Positions 12,057 to 33,069 of a DNA stretch of 64,000 nucleotides are shown here, piece by piece. The stretch lies in NCBI RefSeq assembly GCF_027409185.1, contig NC_084474.1, positions 30,380,382-30,444,381 of the forward strand, read 5' to 3'. Source of the stretch: Cynocephalus volans. Taxonomy: Eukaryota > Chordata > Mammalia > Dermoptera > Cynocephalidae. Position 1 is the first letter of the stretch. Each line of letters starts with the position of its first letter. Made by a program: the position numbers and the translations under genes. The notes beneath the pieces are model-generated. The model ran no database searches and was not told where the DNA came from. It saw only the letters and a program-made list of their open reading frames with translations.

Positions 12057-12730
12057 ACGAAAATAAAGAAATCAGCCTGAGAGAGTTTAGGAGAACAAGG
12101 TGCTGAGGTCAGGAGCTAGAACACAACATTAAGAAGAGGAAAAAAGAATCTCTAGGAGGGAGTGAATATCGGTAATACAAATGCATCCAAGAAGATTAGG
12201 TAAACAAATAAACAAACAAAAAATTGGCAGTGTAGAGACCATCAGCGATCTTTATCAGATCACTTTTTGTTGGAATAAATTGTGGAGTGAACTGGTATGT
12301 GAAGAAATAGAGACATCAAGAAGCTTAACTGAGAAGAGGGAAATAAGACTGTACTAGTGTCAAATGCAAAGTAAAGAGCAGACGGAAGTTTTGTTTTTTG
12401 TTTGTTTCAGAAAGAGACTGGAGCTTTTCACTGGCTAAAAGGAGTTGATAGAGAGGTCAAAGACCAAACAGGAGAGAGAGGTATTTGAAAATGCTAGAAT
12501 TTTGAAGAGGAAAGGCTGTATGGGTGATGTATACTTGGTTTTGATATGGGGGATGACTCCTGGATATAGTTTTTAAAACTTTATAGCTTTTTACATCATA
12601 AAACTATAAGATTAAGGAACATATACTCCTAGGATATGACTTGGGGATATAAAACCACAGCATAGACGTGGTACATCTTCCAAGAACAAGAATGTTACTA
12701 TTTGGTAAGTTATTTAAAACAGAATGTTCT

Positions 12731-12840
12731 GGGCCGGCCCATGGCTCATTTGGGAGAGCGTGGTGCTGACAACATCAAGTCAAGGGTTAAGATCCCCTTA
12801 CTGGTCATCTCTAATAAATAAATAAATAAATAAATAAAAT
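12731..12840 (+). mobile_element. Collapsed-dimer tRNA SINE
   Basis: The 5' end is that of the dimer's first unit (GGGCCGGCCCATGGCTCA), but it joins directly to the 3' part of the second unit (ATCAAGTCAAGGGTTAAGAT ... GGTCATC). The tail is an ATAA repeat. A perfect 15-bp target-site duplication, AAAACAGAATGTTCT, lies at 12716-12730 and 12841-12855. Confidence 0.92.
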
Positions 12841-13574
12841 AAAACAGAATGTTCTTCAGACCCCTTGAGATTCAAGTCCACACTTAGGATTACTTCAGTG
12901 GAAACTGAGAATCACTGAGGTAAATGTTAAATTTCATCCTGTTGCTGGGTCCTTTTTCTTAATTGGTAATATCAAATGAAATGAAAAAGAACCAAGAGTT
13001 TTAAAGGGTTAGAGAAGCCAACCTTAAAGGAGCTTTTGCTGGCTGAAGATAAGATGGTTTTATCAACAAAACAAATAAGGACTGCAATAAAATTAAACAT
13101 AAAACCATATACATACAAATATATATATATGTATGTTACATGAAAGCTGTGAAAGAAGTAACTTTTGCAAACCCTAGTAAAATAATGGAGCCTGGTATAA
13201 ATCATCAATTGGAGTTAAAACAATTCAATGAAAAATTGAAGAGGAGCATAATAATGACTGAATCATACCAATACACACTAACACACTGATCAATTTTAAC
13301 ATCAGTAAAAGTGGGACAGCTAGATAGTATGTGCTTCCTGAAGATGGTACGATAGGAAGAAACATATGAAGTACTTTTGCCAAAAGAATCTAATCAAGAC
13401 TCTATATCTCATGATCAGTTTATAGGAAATACAGGGTGAAAGAGCCGCAAAATAGAGGAACTTGTAAACCACATCATGAGGCTGCAAACAGCCAAAGTCA
13501 GTTTACCGGAAATTCTACAGGACAAATGACCCAGTTTTTTCAATAAATAGAGTAAAAGGGAGGCAGAAGAAAAC

Positions 13575-13695
13575 TGTCATAAATTATAAGATACTTAAGA
13601 AACATATTAAACATATGCAATATGTTAACCTTGTTTGGATCCTGTTTTTTTGAAACAACAGGAGAACAGTAAATACAAACTGGATATAGTTTTAA
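13575..13695 (+). repeat. Ancient dispersed repeat, copy B
   Basis: Second copy of the family at 4545-4700, sharing TTGTTTGGATCCTG and TGGATATAG-type motifs in the same order. Family name not recognised. Confidence 0.4.
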
Positions 13696-13737
13696 AAAAC
13701 AGATTAAAAGAGCATTAGAAAGGAAATTACAGATATG

Positions 13738-13840
13738 TATTTTTTTTTTTTTTTTTGGCAGCTAGGCAGTGTGGAGATCCAAACCCTTGACCTTGGTGTT
13801 ATAACACCATGCTCTAACCAACTGAGCTAACTGGCCAGCC
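13738..13840 (-). mobile_element. tRNA-Ile-derived SINE (monomer)
   Basis: T tail, then CCTTGACCTTGGTGTTATAA and AACTGAGCTAACTGGCCAGC. The near-duplicated flanks GGAAATTACAGATATG and GGAAATGATAGATATG are a diverged target-site duplication. Confidence 0.9.
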
Positions 13841-14629
13841 TGGAAATGATAGATATGGAAGTCATAAATGTGTCATTAAATATATAGGCATGTTGATGGT
13901 TTCTGAAAAAAACTGAAAGGAAAAGAAAAAAATGTTAAAAGATATGTGGCATAATGAGAAATATGTATTTGGTCTTCGTCCTCATTCTTGGCACACAGCT
14001 CCTAAAACTCATAATTTCCTGAGTGATAGGAGCATCTTTTGTTTTAATATTGTAACTATTGGCAGGGCACAGGTAGCTTCTGTTCTTTCTAACGAAACCT
14101 GCCTTCAGCAGAAACTATTTTACCAGAGCCTAACCTGCTGGGGTTTTATCAGAGCCTAACTGACCTGGGGGAAGGGAAATACCCAACTATAGCACCTTCT
14201 ACCCATCTTGTCCCACCAAAGGAAGGGAAAAAGTATCGAGAAGCACTGGTAAAGTTCACAGTCAGGGACACAGGCTCACTAAGTGACTGAAACCTAATCA
14301 CAGGACTATAAATCACTTCTCCTTTCTCTACTCTTTACCACATTACAAAAGGCCTATTTATCACAGTTCCTTTTATCCAGTATACATCATGTCTTTCTTT
14401 CACAAAAAAGTTATATGACTAAAAGGCAAAAACCACAGTTTGAAGAGACTAAATATGCATCAGAACCAGAGCCAGATAAAACAGGAATGTTGTAATTATC
14501 AGACCAGTACTTTTTAAAAACTATAATTATCATGCTAAGGACAGTAATTAAAAAACTAGGCAACATGCAAATATGGATGGGTAATGTAAGCAGAAAGATG
14601 GAAAGTCTAAGAACATCTTCCCCAAATTC

Positions 14630-15229
14630 ATCAAAGCTTAATCCTCACTGTAACTGTTGAGAATGGGAAATCCTATTATGGTAATTGAAAGGTGGGGCCT
14701 TGAAGAGGTGATTAGATTGAAGACTGTACCCTCATGAATGGATTGGTCAATTCTTGGAATAATGGGAGTTCTGTTGGCTTTAAAAGGAGACTGAATGGGG
14801 CCGACTCCGTGGCGCACTCGGGAGAGTGCAGCACTGGGAGTGCGGCAGCGCTCCCGCCGCGGGTTCGGATCCTATATAGGGATGGCCGGTGTGCTCACTG
14901 GCTAAGCGCGGTGCCGGTCACAAAAAAGACAAAAAAAAAAAAAAAAAAAAAAGGAGACTGAATGAGGTTAGTCTCTTCCTCTCTCTCTCTCTGCTCCACC
15001 ATTTTCTGCCATGTGAGACCCTGTATTGCTATAAAGCCACCACCAAGAAGACCCTCACAAGATGTGTTCCCTAGACTTTGGACTTCCCAGCATCTGAAAC
15101 TGTTTTTTTTTTTCTTTTCTTTTCTTGGTTTTTTCAGCCTCTGAAATTGTAAGAAATAAAATTCATTTTCCTACAAATTACCCAGTTTTGTGTATTTTGT
15201 TATAAGCAACAAAAACAGACCAATACAGC
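14630..15229 (+). mobile_element. ERVL-MaLR LTR split by a SINE
   Basis: The left part (14630-14797) carries AAAGGTGGGGCCTTGAAGAG and CTCATGAATGGATTGG. The right part (14949-15229) carries GCCATGTGAGACC, TTGGACTTCCCAGC and ACAGACCAATACAG. The SINE at 14798-14948 interrupts it. Confidence 0.82.
14798..14948 (+). mobile_element. GC-rich dimeric tRNA SINE inserted in an LTR
   Basis: A variant dimer starting GGGCCGACTCCGTGGCGCAC. It has a CpG-rich middle (GCGCTCCCGCCGCGGGTTCG) and ends GTGCCGGTCAC(A)nGAC(A)n. The target-site duplication AAAAGGAGACTGAATG lies at 14782-14797 and 14949-14964, so the LTR is older than the SINE. Confidence 0.93.
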
Positions 15230-16015
15230 TTCTTTCATGGGAATCAGAGTCTCACCTCCTACCAAGAGTCACATGATGGAAGAGTCCCCAAAACTAGGAA
15301 GAGCATTCAACTGCTTAATAGCAAAGAAAATCCCACCTAATATCAAGTACAGTTCACTCCTTGTAGACTTATAATTCTGAAAAAAAAAAAAAAAGCTACT
15401 ACCTAAAATTATACAATGATTCTTGTTGTTGCAAAAAAATGCACTAGCCCAGCCCCAAAGAGGAGCAACTCAACGTCTTGCCAATTATTGAATTACAAAA
15501 CAAGTCCAGGATCTCTACATGATGTCCACTTCTCTAGTTCTCTTGTGACCCTCTCAAGTACTCATTAAATTAAACCTCCACAAGGCCTAAATAAAATAGA
15601 ATAGTGAAAAGGAGGTGGTTAAAAAACAAAAAAAGCATAGTTAACACATACAGAACAGTTAGACAGGACATAGCAGGGAAGGATATAGAGGGAGAAGCTA
15701 TAACTGTCATTTCTACAACTGGTCATAAGTCCGAAGCAGGTTTTTATGATTTCCCTCTTCTACTACCATGTTTCATTTCCATTCAGCCAGCTGAAGTTCT
15801 TTACCCAGAGAAGTGATCTAAACTTTTATTCCTGAGGGATCTGAGTTCCTAGTGATCCTCCATTAACTTTGATGCTGAAACCAGATAATCCCCAGGGTTC
15901 CATTTACATTCCTAGTCTGAAATGATGACAGGTAGAGTTAATCCTTGCAGGGTTAACTCCAGGTAATGGAGTTCCTGCTTCTTCACTCCAAGAAGATGGG
16001 GGCAGATTTAGCAAT
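15230..16015. other. Intergenic DNA, nothing recognised
   Basis: Unique DNA with an A homopolymer at about 15380-15394. No coding signal. Confidence 0.4.
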
Positions 16016-16436
16016 TGCTATGGTTTGCATATGTTTGTCTCTCCCAAGCTCATGTTGAAATCTGATCCCCAACATGGCAATGTTGGGAGGTGTTTTGGTC
16101 ATTGAGGTGGATCCCCCATGAATAGGTTAATACCTTCCCTGGGGGATGAGGGGAAGGCACGGTGAGTAAGCTCTACCAGGAATGGATTAGTTCCTGCAAG
16201 AGCTGGTTGTTAAAAGGAGCCTGGCACCTCTCCTCTTTTTCTCTTGCTTCCTCTTGCCATGTGATTTCCTTGCATCCTCTGGCTGCCCTGCCTTTTTCCA
16301 CCATGAATAGAAACAGCCTGAGGCCTGCCCCAGATGCAGCCATTCCAGAACTATGAGCCAAATAAACCTCTTTTCTTTACACATTACCCAGTCTCAGGTG
16401 TTTGGTTATAACAGCACAAAAACAGACTAATATAGC
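16016..16436 (+). mobile_element. ERVL-MaLR solo LTR (MST-like)
   Basis: It starts GCTATGGTTTGCATATG. It contains CTCTTGCCATGTGATTTCCTT, AGAACTATGAGCCAAATAAA and ATTACCCAGTCTCAGGTGTTT, and ends CAGACTAATATAGC. Confidence 0.85.
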
Positions 16437-16540
16437 TGTTGTGGAGAGTTGTTAAGGGTTGAGTGATTTCGTGTTTAATTCGGGGGGTTCCTGCACTTTT
16501 CTCAATGCCCTAAATTTTACATTGTGAACACTGAACGTAT

Positions 16541-16626
16541 TTTTTGGTAGCTGGCTGGTATGGGGATCTGAACTCTTGACCTTAGTGTTATACCATGCTC
16601 TAATCAATTGAGCTAGCTGGCCAGTC
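16541..16626 (-). mobile_element. tRNA-Ile-derived SINE (monomer)
   Basis: Complement of the tRNA-like body: GTAGCTGGCTGGTATGGGGA ... TTGAGCTAGCTGGCCAG. Confidence 0.87.
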
Positions 16627-17559
16627 CCTCAATTGACATTTTAAGTTGGCAACTTATTGAGTCAAACTTCGTTTGATTTTACAATTATCAGAAAGCTGTG
16701 GCTGAAGAACAGAGTCTTAGAAATTTCTTAGTAAGATTCCGCTTGTCTTGCAATGAGACTCAGGGATTTGAGGTTGTCTTCTTTCTTTAATCTAACTAGT
16801 ATCATTAAAAGCAACCATTCCACTTTTCAGGCTATAAGCTCACACTGTTAATTCATGTCCTCCATCCAGTTCTTTAACAGATGCATTGCAAGTGTCCAAA
16901 GCCCTGCCCTCAATGGATACTACATGTTAAGAAATAACTTAAATAGCATTTAACTCTGCTGAGCTCTTGGCTTACAGACTCCCATTCATGAATACAGTGA
17001 TTGCTACTACTTTCAATCCAAGCTAGGTAGAGCAATCAAAATCAGATTCCCTCCATTTTCTTGAGGTTTGTTGCCTGCAATCTACCTGCACTATCAATTT
17101 CTGTAAGAGTCATGGTTCTCAACTGAAAGCAACTGAAATCAACTAGAACTGATAGAGATGAAAAGACAATAGATAGAAAGGAAAAGACGATTATTGGAAG
17201 GAGATGGAAGACCCCTTGGTCATATTCAAATGTCCTGGTAGTCAGGAGGTAGGGAAGAAGTCTCTTTTTTGGCTTAAGCAGTAGGATCTTGGGGCCCTAC
17301 CTTCACCTAGATTCAGATAATGAGGTATTTCCCAAATTCAGGATGGGGATTCCTATGCTGGGCAGTTCAAACAAAAACATTCCACAAACGTACTTCTAGG
17401 TTTCAGAAATTTTCAGTTCACACTTCTGGGATTTTTCTAAGACATGCCACATTGTCTGCACAGATTTTTGTCTGCTTCTTTCCAATATTTATACCCAACT
17501 AAAAAAACAAATTACAACACTGTCTGGAAATTGCTAAGAAATGCTAAATTGATTGCAAG
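16627..17559. other. Intergenic DNA, nothing recognised
   Basis: I see no gene and no confident repeat here. Confidence 0.35.
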
Positions 17560-18790
17560 TGTTCTTCTGTTGGTCCTCATTTTTAATGAGACTACCTCTG
17601 ACATTTTCTGTTAAGTGTGAGTTAACTGTTGGCCTGAGATTATTTTAAAATAATGTATGAAATATCCTATTCCTAGTGTATTAGTTTAAAATCAGGAGTG
17701 GAGATCGTCTTTTACCAAATAGTTTTTAAACATCTATTGAGATGATCCTACTTCGTTTGGTAAATTATATCAATAGATTTTATCATAAACCATCCTTGTT
17801 TTCTTATAATTGTTGCTTCTATAGGCCTATAGGATCTCTTTTTTTGTGTGGTGGGGGAGGGTTGTTCTCTGAGTTTGATATCAGGATTACGCCAACTCTG
17901 TAATGACTTGGAAATTTGTCATCTTTTTCTACATGCCAGAACAGTTTAGTGTGGGGACTGTGTTCCTTGAAGACTAAAAAAAATAAAACACTCAAGCATA
18001 AAATAATCTGGTCTCATGCCTCTTTGGAAGGAATCTCTTGACAATTACTTCACATTCTGCTATGGTTATTGGTCTGTTCACATGGCCTTTGGTTAGTTTT
18101 CATAATTAACATTTTCCTAGAAAATCACCCACTTAATCACAATTTAAAATTTTGTGGTATAGCGTAAATAATCGTTTCTTATAAAAACTTTTCTCCATTT
18201 TTGAGTATAATCCTTCTCAACAAATGCTGGGTAATTTTTTTTTTCACATCTGCATTTTTGCTTTCTCATTTTTCTCTTTATGTTCCACAAGTTCATCTAT
18301 TCTTTTGAACCAGCTCTTATAAATGTTCTTCTAATTTACTAATTCCTGCTTTCTAATTGTTTCCATTTTTTTTCTTTTACCTTACTTTCTTTGGCATTTT
18401 CCTCAAACTTTTTGAATTTAATCACTTTTTTTCTTTGACTAGTTATTTTGATATTTAAAAATTCAATAAAGGCCATGGAGTTTATACCTAGGAGTGAAAT
18501 TGCTGGATCACATGGTAATTCTATTTAACTTTTTGAAGAACTGCCAAACTGTTTTTCACAGCAGCTGCACCTTTTTACATTCCCACCAGAACAGGTGTGA
18601 GGGTTCCAATTTTACACATCATGGGCAATATTCATCTATGTTTTTGTAGCTATTCTCGTGGGTCTGAAGTGATATCTCATTGTGGTTTTAACACTTCCTT
18701 GATGACTAATAACTTGAGCACTTTTCATATATTGTTGGGGTCATCTGTATATGTTCTTTAGAGAAATGTTTATTTAGAAACTCCTATCAT
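17560..18790 (-). mobile_element. Degenerate L1 ORF2 fragment
   Basis: Complement of L1 ORF2 and 3' DNA. The clearest block is 18475-18775: AGTGAAATTGCTGGATCACA, GCACCTTTTTACATTCCCAC, GATATCTCATTGTGGTTTTA. The 17750-17940 part matches more weakly (TTGATATCAGGATTACGCC). Stops break every frame. Confidence 0.65.
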
Positions 18791-19598
18791 TTTTCATGGA
18801 AGAAAACCAAGAATCTAAATTGGCAACCAACAATCTACAACACTCAGCTTTCCTGCCTTCAAGTTTAGTATTCTTCCCTGCAAATGGGGGACTGGATGAT
18901 GTGCAGACATCCCCAGTTAGGTAACTAAGGGACAAACATTTTACTTCAGTGTTTATACATGGATAGTTAATAAGTAACATGTAAAAACCTAGCGGAATAT
19001 AATTGAGACACTACCCTTACACACCAATGAATTTGATCCAACTCAATCAACATTAATTGAATGTTTACCAGGTGTAAAGTGCTGTGCTAGGCACCACAGG
19101 AGATAATGATATAAACACCACCTCAAAAAACCAAAACACCTCCTGCTCCTCCCATTACTGCTGTCTTAGTCTTTAGAAGATACACATGGGACAAAAACTG
19201 CCACTAGGAACATGATGAAAACATAGTTGCATTTAAAAACAAATAACGTACCTTTAAATTGTGGTTTCACTTATTTCATACATTTTTGGCCTTTTGACTC
19301 TAGGATAGCCATTCCACCAGTCCAAGTGACTTCACAGACCCAACTCTTTAGGAGTAGGTTCTCATGGAAGAGTACCTTCAGTATTTAAGGATGGGGTAGT
19401 ACTTTATCAGGTAGATCCTATCCTTATCCAGCACAGGAAAATCATCTGTCAATTTGAGGTTGCAAAAACACCAACATGCTGGAAGCACAAAGCTGAAACC
19501 CTGTCTACTTTGAACAAAGTAACAGAGATATTCTACATTATAAGATAGCAGTTTTATAAAACCTATTTGAATTATAATTTTGATGCGGCTACTTACTT

Positions 19599-19682
19599 GG
19601 CAGCTGGCCAGTATAGGGAGTCAACCCTGGACCCTGGTGCTAACAGCACCACACTCCAAGCAATTGAGTTAATCAGCCAGCC
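19599..19682 (-). mobile_element. tRNA-Ile-derived SINE (monomer)
   Basis: GGCAGCTGGCCAGTATAGGG, then CCTGGTGCTAACAGCACCAC, then the complement of the SINE head. It has lost most of its tail. Confidence 0.85.
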
Positions 19683-21379
19683 TGCAGTTACTTTCTAAAA
19701 AAAGCAAATGTTTGGTGACTGCTTTAACAAAGAAAATTGAGTAAGGTTTACCATTTGAAATTAGTGTTTTCACAAACACACCAGAAAGAAATTATTTGAA
19801 ATCATGTTAAAAATGATTTGATTAACTACTTTTATTTCCAAAGTCTGTGGCTTTAAATTTGGTTCTGTGACATGACGTGCTACCTGAGTCATGTTACAGG
19901 CTACATGAAAAAGCTACTCTAATTCCTTTAGTAATGTACCTTCTTCCTGGCTCCTCACTTTTATTCAGTAGGTTTGACTATTGCAATACATTTATTTAAA
20001 AAGCATCTCTCACTACTGAGGCTATTTAAAAGAACATTTATTAAAAGCTCTAAAGGCAGCTCCAGAAACATTTTGAGCAACAATAACTCCACTAAGTGAA
20101 GGATGTTCATTTGGATAGAAATGCATTTACTAAGGCATTTGTTATGTCATAGGCACACATCATGCATTAATTACCTACCTCAATTCCACAATTTTAATAT
20201 TCTATATATTGCTTATTTCAATAGTTTAACAAAGATGAATTTTTCTGGGAGCAGTACTCTAGAATCTAAGTGCTGTGTTTGTTCTAATTAACCTGAACTA
20301 TAATCTGGATCTAGAATCTCACTGCAAATTAGTTTATAACTTAGGACTATATCCTAAGTTTTGCCTTGGATCTGTGTTTAAAAACAGTGAAAAGCTGATT
20401 CAAATGGCAGCTATAAGAAACTAAAACCCCCCTGCATTTTCAAAAATAGTGAAATAAAACTATGGAAAGACAAAAATTGCCCTTGATGGTCAGAAGAAAA
20501 TATGCTTTACAATTCAAAATTATAGTTGAGACTGATGCAGAAACTTGCAGTTTTCTACAGCAGAAGTGACAATATACTGACTCAAAAGCAAAATATATTG
20601 GCATCAAAATTTAATATGCCTACAATTAAAATCCTACTGAAGTATTTAAAAAAAATTATAACAGTGGATCTGGGCCACTTGATATGCAGGCAGGATTAAC
20701 TACAAGCTTTACTTCATGATGTTAAAAGCAGGTTCTTATGAAAATATTTTAAACAATTCTGATAAGTCACCAAATTTGAATTTTTCTTATCCTAATCTGT
20801 CATCTTATACATGCTTTTCTAAAGAACGAAGCAATACAGCTTATCTGAAAGGTGTTAGCATATAAAATATATCTAGGTCAAATGTCAAAAAATTTTTTAT
20901 AATAAAAACTGAGCATCTAGTACTATTAAAAAGGAAAAAAAATCTAATTCTGATGTACCTGTGTCCTATATGAGAATAACATAGAAAAATATAAAACGTA
21001 TAGAACAATTTGATGATTAAGACCATGAGGTCTACCTCAAAGCAACTTTAAAATTTTCCCAACTTAAAAAATTTGGGGGTGGGGAAACCAAACTAGGGAA
21101 TGTGGAGGAAGTAAACTGAATATTCCACAGGGCATTAAAAATTAGTCTTCTGTTTTCAGCTAGAAATATGTTAAAAGTAGATAGATAAATCATGTATGTA
21201 CCTAATTCAGGATACATTACTAAATTAGTGCATAAATGAAAAGTGAGTTTCAGGTTAACCTGAATATACTGGTATGAAATCAAGCACATACATTTCCCTT
21301 CATATCAGCAATTACTGATAACCAGAGCTAAAACTGGATTTTCAATACATAGCAAGCAATTAAAAAAAAATCACTGTAA

Positions 21380-21500
21380 GGGGCTGGACAGTTAGCTCAC
21401 TCGGTTAGAGCGTGGTGTTGGTAACATCGAAGTCAAGGGTTCAGATCCCCATACAGGCCAGCCTCCAAAAAAACACAAAAAAACAAAAAACAAAACCAAC
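21380..21500 (+). mobile_element. tRNA-Ile-derived SINE (monomer)
   Basis: It starts GGGGCTGGACAGTTAGCTCA and contains TCAAGGGTTCAGATCCCC. It ends in a CAAAAAA-type tail. Confidence 0.9.
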
Positions 21501-21714
21501 TACAGGGATTATAATCTAGTTAATGTATTTAGTACTGATGTGTAATATTTTATGCCTAATCCAAAAGCAGCAAGAAAATCATTTTGTCTCTAGTTCATAA
21601 TTCTAATATGATGTCTATGTTACGATCTTGGCTTTACGCAGTATACACAAACATAATCTTGTTCATTAAAAAAAATAGTTGTAAAGACCACCCTATAGAT
21701 ATACAACCTCCTAA

Positions 21715-21830
21715 TTCTATAGCTGTGAAATGAAAGCCCAGGGACTTGTTCAAGGTCACATGGCTAATGAACACAAGATCCCAGACTTTCTACCTCCCAG
21801 GTTGGTGCTTCTACTATACCAAAATATTTC
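21715..21830 (-). repeat. MIR SINE fragment
   Basis: Complement of the MIR core: GTGAAATGAAAGCCCAGGGA, then CTTGTTCAAGGTCACATGGC. Confidence 0.65.
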
Positions 21831-24367
21831 TAATAATAAATATTTGTTTAAACCAACGAACTATTAGGTATAATATTTAAAAGTTTAGCCTAATAGGAAT
21901 AGAAAATCTTAGCACATATATGACTGGCCTAGAATTAAACTGGATTCAGATATTGCAAATAAAACACAATATATATAAAATCAATGGCATCTTTTGATTA
22001 CCAGACTTTAAGTGTTTTTATCAAACTTAGATATAGCCAACCAGAGGCTCAACTTAGCACTGCTATCTCTGGATACATTCAAGCTTTGTTAATTTGTATG
22101 AAATTTCCCCTGTATTAAGGTAAGAATTACTTGAGTTAATTTAAACATTCTTCAGTCTTTAACAGGAATTTTATATTATTTCTCAGAATATTTGCAGTTT
22201 TCAAAGAATAATAAGTGATAAGCATAGCTAAACAAATCACACTAAAATGACAACTCCATGCATAGCAAGATGCCTCTAAAATGTACAACTGTTAGCATGA
22301 GCTGAATTTACCACGTAATAAATTCTAGTTCTCAGTATCAACAAGGATCTTCAAGAGTAGGAAGATTATCTGTCAATAATAACTACACAAAAGATAATCA
22401 GTCTAAAAAGCATAATTTAAACAGTACAAAAATGAAATATTAATTGAATAAAACAAAGGATTCTGTAGTAATATTTTCTGTGTAGAAACAAAAATATTGG
22501 GGAGATTTGCACATAATTTACCAAGTGTCAGAAACTGTTATGGTTTCAATGCTATATAAAATTATTTTAAATTTAACCAAATAAAACGTCCCACTATTCA
22601 GTTATATGGCAAGATGTCCTGAAGCAAACAGTTTCATGAAACTTCGGAAAAAGAGAATATTAAGGCTAAAAAGATCAAACGCCAAGTGTTCATCATACCT
22701 TTCAGTCAACACAGCCTTTATTAACATGCAAGTACCATTTGCCGCAAGATATACAGCTTTACCTGGTTTTTGTTTCAGTTTTATTTTAATGTCTTAAACT
22801 TAAGGTTACTTCTGAATTTAACATATAAAGTAACCTACAAAAACTGGTGAAAGTTAAACTTTATTTCTACTTATCACCTTGACTTTTGAATTCATCATTT
22901 ACGTTTATAATTGGCATTGTCACCAAGTAGCAGAATGTAATTCTTAGACTTGATAAATAATCTTCTATACTAAAATATGTACCAGTAAGTCTTAAGAAGT
23001 ACTAAAAATATGCAATTTATATTTAACTGCTTTCAATAAGCTACAAAGTACGATGGTTGGGTTTTACTAAGAGGAAAAAGTATTTTTATTTATGGTTTTT
23101 TGCAGTTTCCAAAAAAACTGGTCCATATTAATAAGCCAGTCTTGAAGAAATAAGCTGAAGACTTAAAATTTACAGACCCTATATGACAGCCTTTGTTCTA
23201 CCACTAAGATAGAGACAAAATACTAAACCCAACTCCAATGCTTCTTATCCCATGCAGAGATGCTCTGTCATAGTTTTCATGTCTTCTGCCTACTTAATAT
23301 AAAAGCTGAATGACTTCCTTATGAGTCTGATTTCAGTAGAAGACCCACTGATTATCAGTATCATATTTATTGGGACATATTTTAATTAACAGAAGATAAT
23401 TCATGTACTATATCTAAGTGCATTATAAGATTTTTACTGTATCTTTCCACATGTTTTTCATATTTTATAACATTCCAATTGGACAGAGGAAGACTGGAAT
23501 AGTTCAGAATAGTCTAGCTCTTAAGATTTAGATAAAGTTCATAGTGACTCTTTTAAAACACATTTAAACAATTGAAAGTGTAACCACAAGGGACTATAAA
23601 GGAAGAATGAAATTGCAAAGGAAGCTTTATAGTCAATGAAAGTACAGTACTTTGGACTGCCCAAAATGCACAATGCATAAGAAGTCTGTCATGTAGTTTA
23701 CCTGTTGACCATCTAGGTACAATTCAAAGTTACTGCTCCAAAAACTGTACCTAGTAACCTTCCAAAATTGCTTTTAAATAAAGTTCTTAAATTGTAGCAA
23801 TAAACAAAAAGACAAGATACACTTAAACAATACTGCAGTTTATCAAAAGACACATAAGAAATTTCAACTCTTATTTTTTTGAGAATTATAAAAATCAATG
23901 TTTTGGCTAAGTTATAAACATGTTTATAATGCAATTATTTGCATAACTCTAGTAATGCTAACGGCAACTATAAGATCAGAGTAGGTTTTTAAAAAAACAC
24001 TAAAAACATAAAAATACTTAGCCCCATTGTTTTCCTGGTGAATGTGTTCATTTATGCCTAAATTTCAGTATTTAGTATATTGTCATTGCTCTAATTTTAA
24101 AAGTCACATCCAAAGGATAAGGCAAAACCACCTACAAATTGGCATATTTGTTTATTTCTCAGTTTGTGAAAATGTCCTTAATTTGTTGATGTAGCAAACA
24201 AATTTCAACTCTGATTGCTATGCAAAAGAAGAGAAGAGAATCTGCTTTGCAATGAACTTTATAGTTCAATTGCATACAGGCAACATGCTATATATGAAAA
24301 AATTACTAACTGAACTACAGGTATTAAATACTGAAAAAAGTTAACAGTTTATTATAACTTATTTTAT

Positions 24368-32594
<8,227 letters not shown>

Positions 32595-32653
32595 TATGTT
32601 CTTATGAAATTCTACTTTCCTTCCACAGGAACTTTAGTAGTTTCCTGAAACTG
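32595..32653 (-). other. ELOC: ELOC exon 2, 5' UTR part
   Basis: It lies upstream of the ATG in transcription order and contains GAATTTCATAAGAACATA just before the start. The upper edge is set by one of two AG acceptors after a TATTGTTACAG tract. Confidence 0.55.
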
Positions 32654-33069
32654 TAACAATACCATATTAAGATTAATGTTGCAACAGACATATTTTCATC
32701 CATTGTTATTTAATATGGCTTTGGTGTTAAAAAGTTTAAGGACTCTTTATCCTCGTTATACAGGGGTTCATTGTTCCAACACAGCAAAAAAACGCCACAC
32801 TTCTATGAATCAACTGAAGAGTATCGAAATGCTTTGTGAGCTTGATCAGTTGGGGCTTTTGAATTTGAGGAAGACTACTTAAAATGGGAACATAATGTAT
32901 AACCATTATAAGTTCATTGGTGGTTGTGGTGCTGAAGAGAAGGTTATAAGGAGTGTAACACGTTACAAGTAACAGATGTAAAAAAGTTTAGTCTGTTAAA
33001 ATGCACAAATAGATCATAATGATCAAGAAAAAACTGCCATACTGAGATGACCTAAGACAGTGGTCCTTT

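Larger units (their letters stand above)
19683..24367 (-). other. ELOC: AT-rich, repeat-poor block downstream of ELOC, including its 3' UTR
   Basis: Only one SINE (21380-21500) and one MIR fragment (21715-21830) are recognisable in 4.7 kb, far below the density elsewhere in the window. The first few hundred bases after the ELOC stop must be its 3' UTR. Minus-strand AATAAA hexamers occur at 24348-24353 and 24151-24156, and another lies at 23366-23371. Which one is used cannot be decided here. No other gene is recognised. Confidence 0.5.
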
